From NCBI GenBank assembly GCA_964346355.1, contig CAYFUH010000032.1, positions 1-17,427 on the forward strand: DNA of 17,427 nucleotides, read 5' to 3'. This document shows positions 14,966 through 17,427 of the stretch, piece after piece (position 1 is the stretch's first letter; the number at the start of each line of letters is the position of its first letter). This DNA is from UBA6115 sp964346355. Its GTDB lineage: Bacteria; Bacillota; Clostridia; Christensenellales; Aristaeellaceae. Both the position numbers and the translations under genes were made by a program. The notes beneath the pieces were generated by a model, which saw only the letters and a list, made by a program, of their open reading frames with translations, was not told the origin of the DNA and searched no databases.

Positions 14966-16375
14966 ATGCCAGTGCAGATTAAAACCGTGAGGACGCCGGA
15001 GGACATGGGTTTGTCCGGCCAGGCGGTGCTTCACTTTTTAAAGCAGCATGAACACCTGGGGATTCATACGCTGGCTATCGCGCGGGACAACAAGGTGTAT
15101 TCCTTCGCGGTGAAGCCGTTCACAGCACACAGTCCGCACACGCTGTTTTCGCTGTCTAAAAGCTTTTGCGCCATGGCGGCGGGCTTGGCGGTGGCGGAAG
15201 GCCACCTCAAATATGAGGACAGCGTGGCGGAGGTGTTAAAAGACAGCCTTCCAACGCAGTATGACAAGGCGCTGCATGAGGTCAGGCTGCACCATTTGCT
15301 GTCCATGTCCTCGGGCCTGGATGAGGAGAGCGACAAGGCCAGCCGCCCGCAGGCGGACTGGGCGAAAGCCGCCCTGGGCTATCAGGTGAAACACACGCCC
15401 GGCACGCGCTTTCACTACAACACCATGGGCACCTATTTAGCCGGGCGGATGGTGGCGCAGCGCGTGGGCATGAGCCTGCGGGATTATCTGATGCCGCGCT
15501 TGTTTCATCCGCTGGGGATCAATCAACCGCAGTGGGACTGCTGCCCCCTGGGCTACAACATCGCGGGCTTTGGGCTGCATTTGTCCGTGAGCGATATTGC
15601 AAAGACCGCGCAGCTGCTGTTAAACGGCGGCATGTGGGGCAAAAAGCGCCTGCTGCCCACAGAATTTTTGGCGCGCGCTACAAACAAGCAGGTGGAGAAT
15701 GAGGACAGGACGAACCCGGATTTCCACCCGGAGTGGTCCTTGGGCTATGGCTATCAGTTCTGGATGTCACAATATGGGCGCTACCGCGGGGACGGGATGT
15801 TCGGGCAGGTGATGATGATTGATGAGAAAAACAACCTGTCCCTGTCCTGCACCGCGGGGCTGAGCATGATGGGGCATGAGATGGACGCAATCCATGAATT
15901 GATGAATGGCTTACTGAATTTACCCAAGCTTGACAAAACGGGCCAGGAGAAGCTGCTCAAAAAGACGGCCAGCCTTAAGTTTAAGCCGCCAAAGGACGGG
16001 AAGGAGCCTGTGTTTTTTGAGGGCACCTATATGGGGGATGACGGCAGGATGCTGCGGATTGAAACGCCGGATGAGGACAGCCTGCGGCTGAAGTTCTGCA
16101 AGCAGGAGGATCTAAAGCCCCTGTGGTTTTGCTTTGGCAAAAAGAAGGACGAAAAGGGCCACTTCCAGCCGTTTGCGCCGGGCGAGCGCCCGCAAAAAAC
16201 GCTGGGCCGCTTTGGCGTGAAGGACGGGATACTCACAGCCCAGCTGGTGATGCCGGAAGCGCCCTATAAGATGCGCGTGACGATTCAAAAAATCGATGAC
16301 CAGACGATTAAAGTGGCGATGACATCCGTCGGCTTTGAGGAAGGCACCTTCGAGTTAAAACGCAGCGCCCCGTGA
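14966..16375 (+). CDS. Serine beta-lactamase-family (class C-like) hydrolase, cytoplasmic
   Basis: The 469-residue product has the penicillin-binding/beta-lactamase fold. The active-site SxxK is S62-L-S-K65 in TLFSLSKSFCAMAAG. The second motif is FHYNTMGTYLAG (149-160, Y151), a YNS/YNT variant of the usual YxN. The third-motif region reads GDGMFGQVMMID near 275-285 where class C enzymes have KTG/HTG. SMSSGLDE (113-120) also fits the family. A C-terminal beta-rich extension (about 325-469) follows. No signal peptide is visible, so it is more likely a cytoplasmic esterase or peptidase than a resistance enzyme. An upstream ATG at 14861 is in frame, but AAGGAGGG at 14951-14958 supports 14966. Confidence 0.88.
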   Translation: MPVQIKTVRTPEDMGLSGQAVLHFLKQHEHLGIHTLAIARDNKVYSFAVKPFTAHSPHTLFSLSKSFCAMAAGLAVAEGHLKYEDSVAEVLKDSLPTQYDKALHEVRLHHLLSMSSGLDEESDKASRPQADWAKAALGYQVKHTPGTRFHYNTMGTYLAGRMVAQRVGMSLRDYLMPRLFHPLGINQPQWDCCPLGYNIAGFGLHLSVSDIAKTAQLLLNGGMWGKKRLLPTEFLARATNKQVENEDRTNPDFHPEWSLGYGYQFWMSQYGRYRGDGMFGQVMMIDEKNNLSLSCTAGLSMMGHEMDAIHELMNGLLNLPKLDKTGQEKLLKKTASLKFKPPKDGKEPVFFEGTYMGDDGRMLRIETPDEDSLRLKFCKQEDLKPLWFCFGKKKDEKGHFQPFAPGERPQKTLGRFGVKDGILTAQLVMPEAPYKMRVTIQKIDDQTIKVAMTSVGFEEGTFELKRSAP

Positions 16376-16418
16376 ACAGTCACGGCAAAAAGATTTGATT
16401 TGAAGGTGTTTGGGGTCT

Positions 16419-16440
16419 GGGGTATTTTTAAAAATACCCC
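16419..16440. repeat. Perfect 22-base palindrome
   Basis: GGGGTATTTTT is followed directly by its complement AAAAATACCCC, 43 bases after the beta-lactamase-family stop and 37 before the next start. As RNA it would fold into a 9-bp stem with a TTAA loop, but no T run follows, so it is not a standard terminator. It could be an operator for the downstream pair of genes. Confidence 0.6.
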
Positions 16441-16477
16441 GGAAAACCCCGTCCGCATCCCGCACAAAGGAGGTTCA

Positions 16478-16744
16478 ATGGCAGGCAGTATCTGGGTCCG
16501 CGAGATCAAGCGGAATAAAATTGTAAAAGACGTGGTGGTCCCATGCAAAAACCGGGATTGGGAGACCGCGCTGGTCGCGGCCTGCCGGGAGTTGGATGTG
16601 GCAGCGCCCATGGTGGTCAAGCGGCATGAGAAGGACTTTGAGGAGTTCCGTCAGGTGCGGTTTTTGCCGGAGCACTTTATGGAGCATGTGGGCTTTGACC
16701 GGATGGAGGTGGAGTACTTCGATCCGGAGGAAAAGAAGGGATAG
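16478..16744 (+). CDS. Small conserved-looking protein of unknown function (88 residues)
   Basis: The 88-residue soluble protein begins MAGSIWVREIKRNKIVKD. It has a charged middle, KRHEKDFEEFRQVRFLPEHF, and an acidic end, GFDRMEVEYFDPEEKKG. It has no signal peptide, membrane segment or cysteine pair (only two Cys, at about 23 and 36). I do not recognise a named domain; its layout resembles short uncharacterised proteins I know only as hypothetical in Clostridia. The start at 16478 is preceded by AAAGGAGG, which decides against the longer frame from 16400 that runs through the palindrome. The next gene starts three bases after its stop, so the two are very likely co-translated. Confidence 0.75.
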   Translation: MAGSIWVREIKRNKIVKDVVVPCKNRDWETALVAACRELDVAAPMVVKRHEKDFEEFRQVRFLPEHFMEHVGFDRMEVEYFDPEEKKG

Positions 16745-16747
16745 GCT

Positions 16748-17377
16748 GTGGACAGGGCAAGATTGACGCGGCACGTGCCCGGGGCCAGCATGCTGGAGAC
16801 GGACCTGTTAAGTTACGCGGATGCCTGCGCGGCTGAGGCGGATGAGGCGTATGACCAGGCAGCCTGGCTGTATGTGCCGCCTTTTTATGACGAGTACCGC
16901 TATGTGCTGGGCACCAGGGGCGAAAGACCGCTGATTTGTATTGGCTTAAACCCCTCAACGGCGAAGCCGGGGCGACTGGACAACACGCTCAAGAGCGTGG
17001 AGCGCGTGGCGAAGTATAACGGGTTTGACAGTTTCCTGATGATGAATTTGTATGCGCAGCGGGCGACGATTCCGGGGCAGATGGACCTTGAATCCAGTGC
17101 GTTTTTGCACCAGGAGAACCTGCTTGCCTTTGAGGATTTGCTGAAGCGCACAAAGACCGTGTGGGCGGCCTGGGGCGCGGTAATTGAAACGCGCGGGTAT
17201 TTGCGGGGCTGCATGCAGGACTTTGTGCGCGTGGGACAAAAGGCGGGTGCCGCCTGGTACACGGCGGGGCAGCGCAGCAAAAAGGGCCACCCGCACCATC
17301 CCTTGTACCTGCGCAAGGACAGCGTGTTTGACCCGTTTGACGCGGCGGCATATGTCGCTTCCCTGGATTTACTTTAA
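16748..17377 (+). CDS. DUF1643 domain protein
   Basis: The 209-residue product matches the DUF1643 pattern: RYVLG (51-55), IGLNPSTA (65-72), an Asp-Asn-Thr at 78-80, the MMNLYAQRAT strand (98-107), a WAAWG turn (139-143) and the terminal GHPHHPLYL block (180-188). These Asn, Asp and His residues are the conserved ones in the family and suggest an enzymatic or nucleotide-binding pocket, but no function is established that I know of. The GTG start at 16748 lies three bases after the previous stop, with AGGGAT about five bases before it. An ATG at 16790 has no ribosome site but would also keep the whole domain, so the start is uncertain. Confidence 0.82.
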   Translation: MDRARLTRHVPGASMLETDLLSYADACAAEADEAYDQAAWLYVPPFYDEYRYVLGTRGERPLICIGLNPSTAKPGRLDNTLKSVERVAKYNGFDSFLMMNLYAQRATIPGQMDLESSAFLHQENLLAFEDLLKRTKTVWAAWGAVIETRGYLRGCMQDFVRVGQKAGAAWYTAGQRSKKGHPHHPLYLRKDSVFDPFDAAAYVASLDLL

Positions 17378-17427
17378 TTCCCGGGCTTGCGCCAGTAGCT
17401 GGTCAGGCCCTTTTTATCCTGGATGTT
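17374..17427 (-). CDS. Possible 3' end of a minus-strand gene running off the window
   Basis: Reading the minus strand from the window edge gives an open frame of 17 codons ending NIQDKKGLTSYWRKPGN and a TAA. The TAA overlaps the DUF1643 stop codon by two bases, an arrangement common for convergent genes. The composition looks protein-like, but 17 residues are too few to name it and an open frame this short can occur by chance. Confidence 0.35.
   Translation of the reverse strand, partial: NIQDKKGLTSYWRKPGN

Noticed and set aside
14966..16375. Antibiotic-resistance beta-lactamase
   Set aside because: The SxxK motif is present, but there is no signal peptide and the KTG motif region is atypical. 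Most such proteins are esterases or peptidases, so a resistance role is not supported.

Overview
The window looks like part of a GC-rich genome from the Bacillota, most likely class Clostridia. The evidence is a two-subunit oxygen-sensitive type L-serine dehydratase (separate beta and alpha genes), strong AGGAGG-type ribosome binding sites, secreted SH3-repeat and transglutaminase-like proteins with Thr/Pro linkers, a PgcA-type phosphosugar mutase and a Gram-positive-type NagB. The run of 100 Ns marks it as draft assembly sequence. I cannot name a genus from the sequence alone.

Layout. 53-2390 (minus): a D-2-hydroxyacid dehydrogenase followed by a secreted transglutaminase-like protein, probably one transcript. 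2515-5029 (plus): an aldo/keto reductase with its own terminator, then sdaAB-sdaAA for serine to pyruvate plus ammonia. 5030-6137 is a scarred patch: a 54-codon remnant of a chromate-transporter (chrA-like) gene, an AT-rich segment with a small secreted orphan protein, and a 100-N gap flanked on both sides by the same 55 bases, which looks like an unjoined assembly overlap. 6138-10482 (minus): a large secreted protein with eight SH3-like repeats, a peptidoglycan-binding domain and an unrecognised C-terminal domain, overlapping a BaiN/HI0933-type flavoprotein gene. 10767-12485 (plus): phosphoglucomutase/phosphomannomutase with a near-consensus promoter. It converges on dnaN (minus) across a strong hairpin.

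The most interesting region is the 435-base non-coding stretch 13665-14099 between dnaN and nagB. It holds several DnaA-box-like 9-mers, including three copies of TGTGGATGA, two of them inverted. Next to the dnaN-proximal box is a short GC stretch and four tandem TAG triplets, then AT-rich DNA. That order, DnaA box - GC spacer - DnaA-trio - AT-rich DNA - dnaN, matches the basal unwinding element described for bacterial origins. I read it as a probable chromosomal replication origin. Unusually, the flanking gene is nagB and no dnaA, recF or gyrB is next to it.

Right of the putative origin, all genes but nagB are on the plus strand: a cytoplasmic serine beta-lactamase-family protein, an 88-residue protein of unknown function and a DUF1643 protein. 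The last bases may hold the 3' end of a minus-strand gene. Metabolically the window covers serine catabolism, hexose-phosphate interconversion (pgcA) and glucosamine-6-phosphate deamination (nagB), beside cell-surface proteins. I saw no tRNA, rRNA, CRISPR array, transposase or prophage gene.
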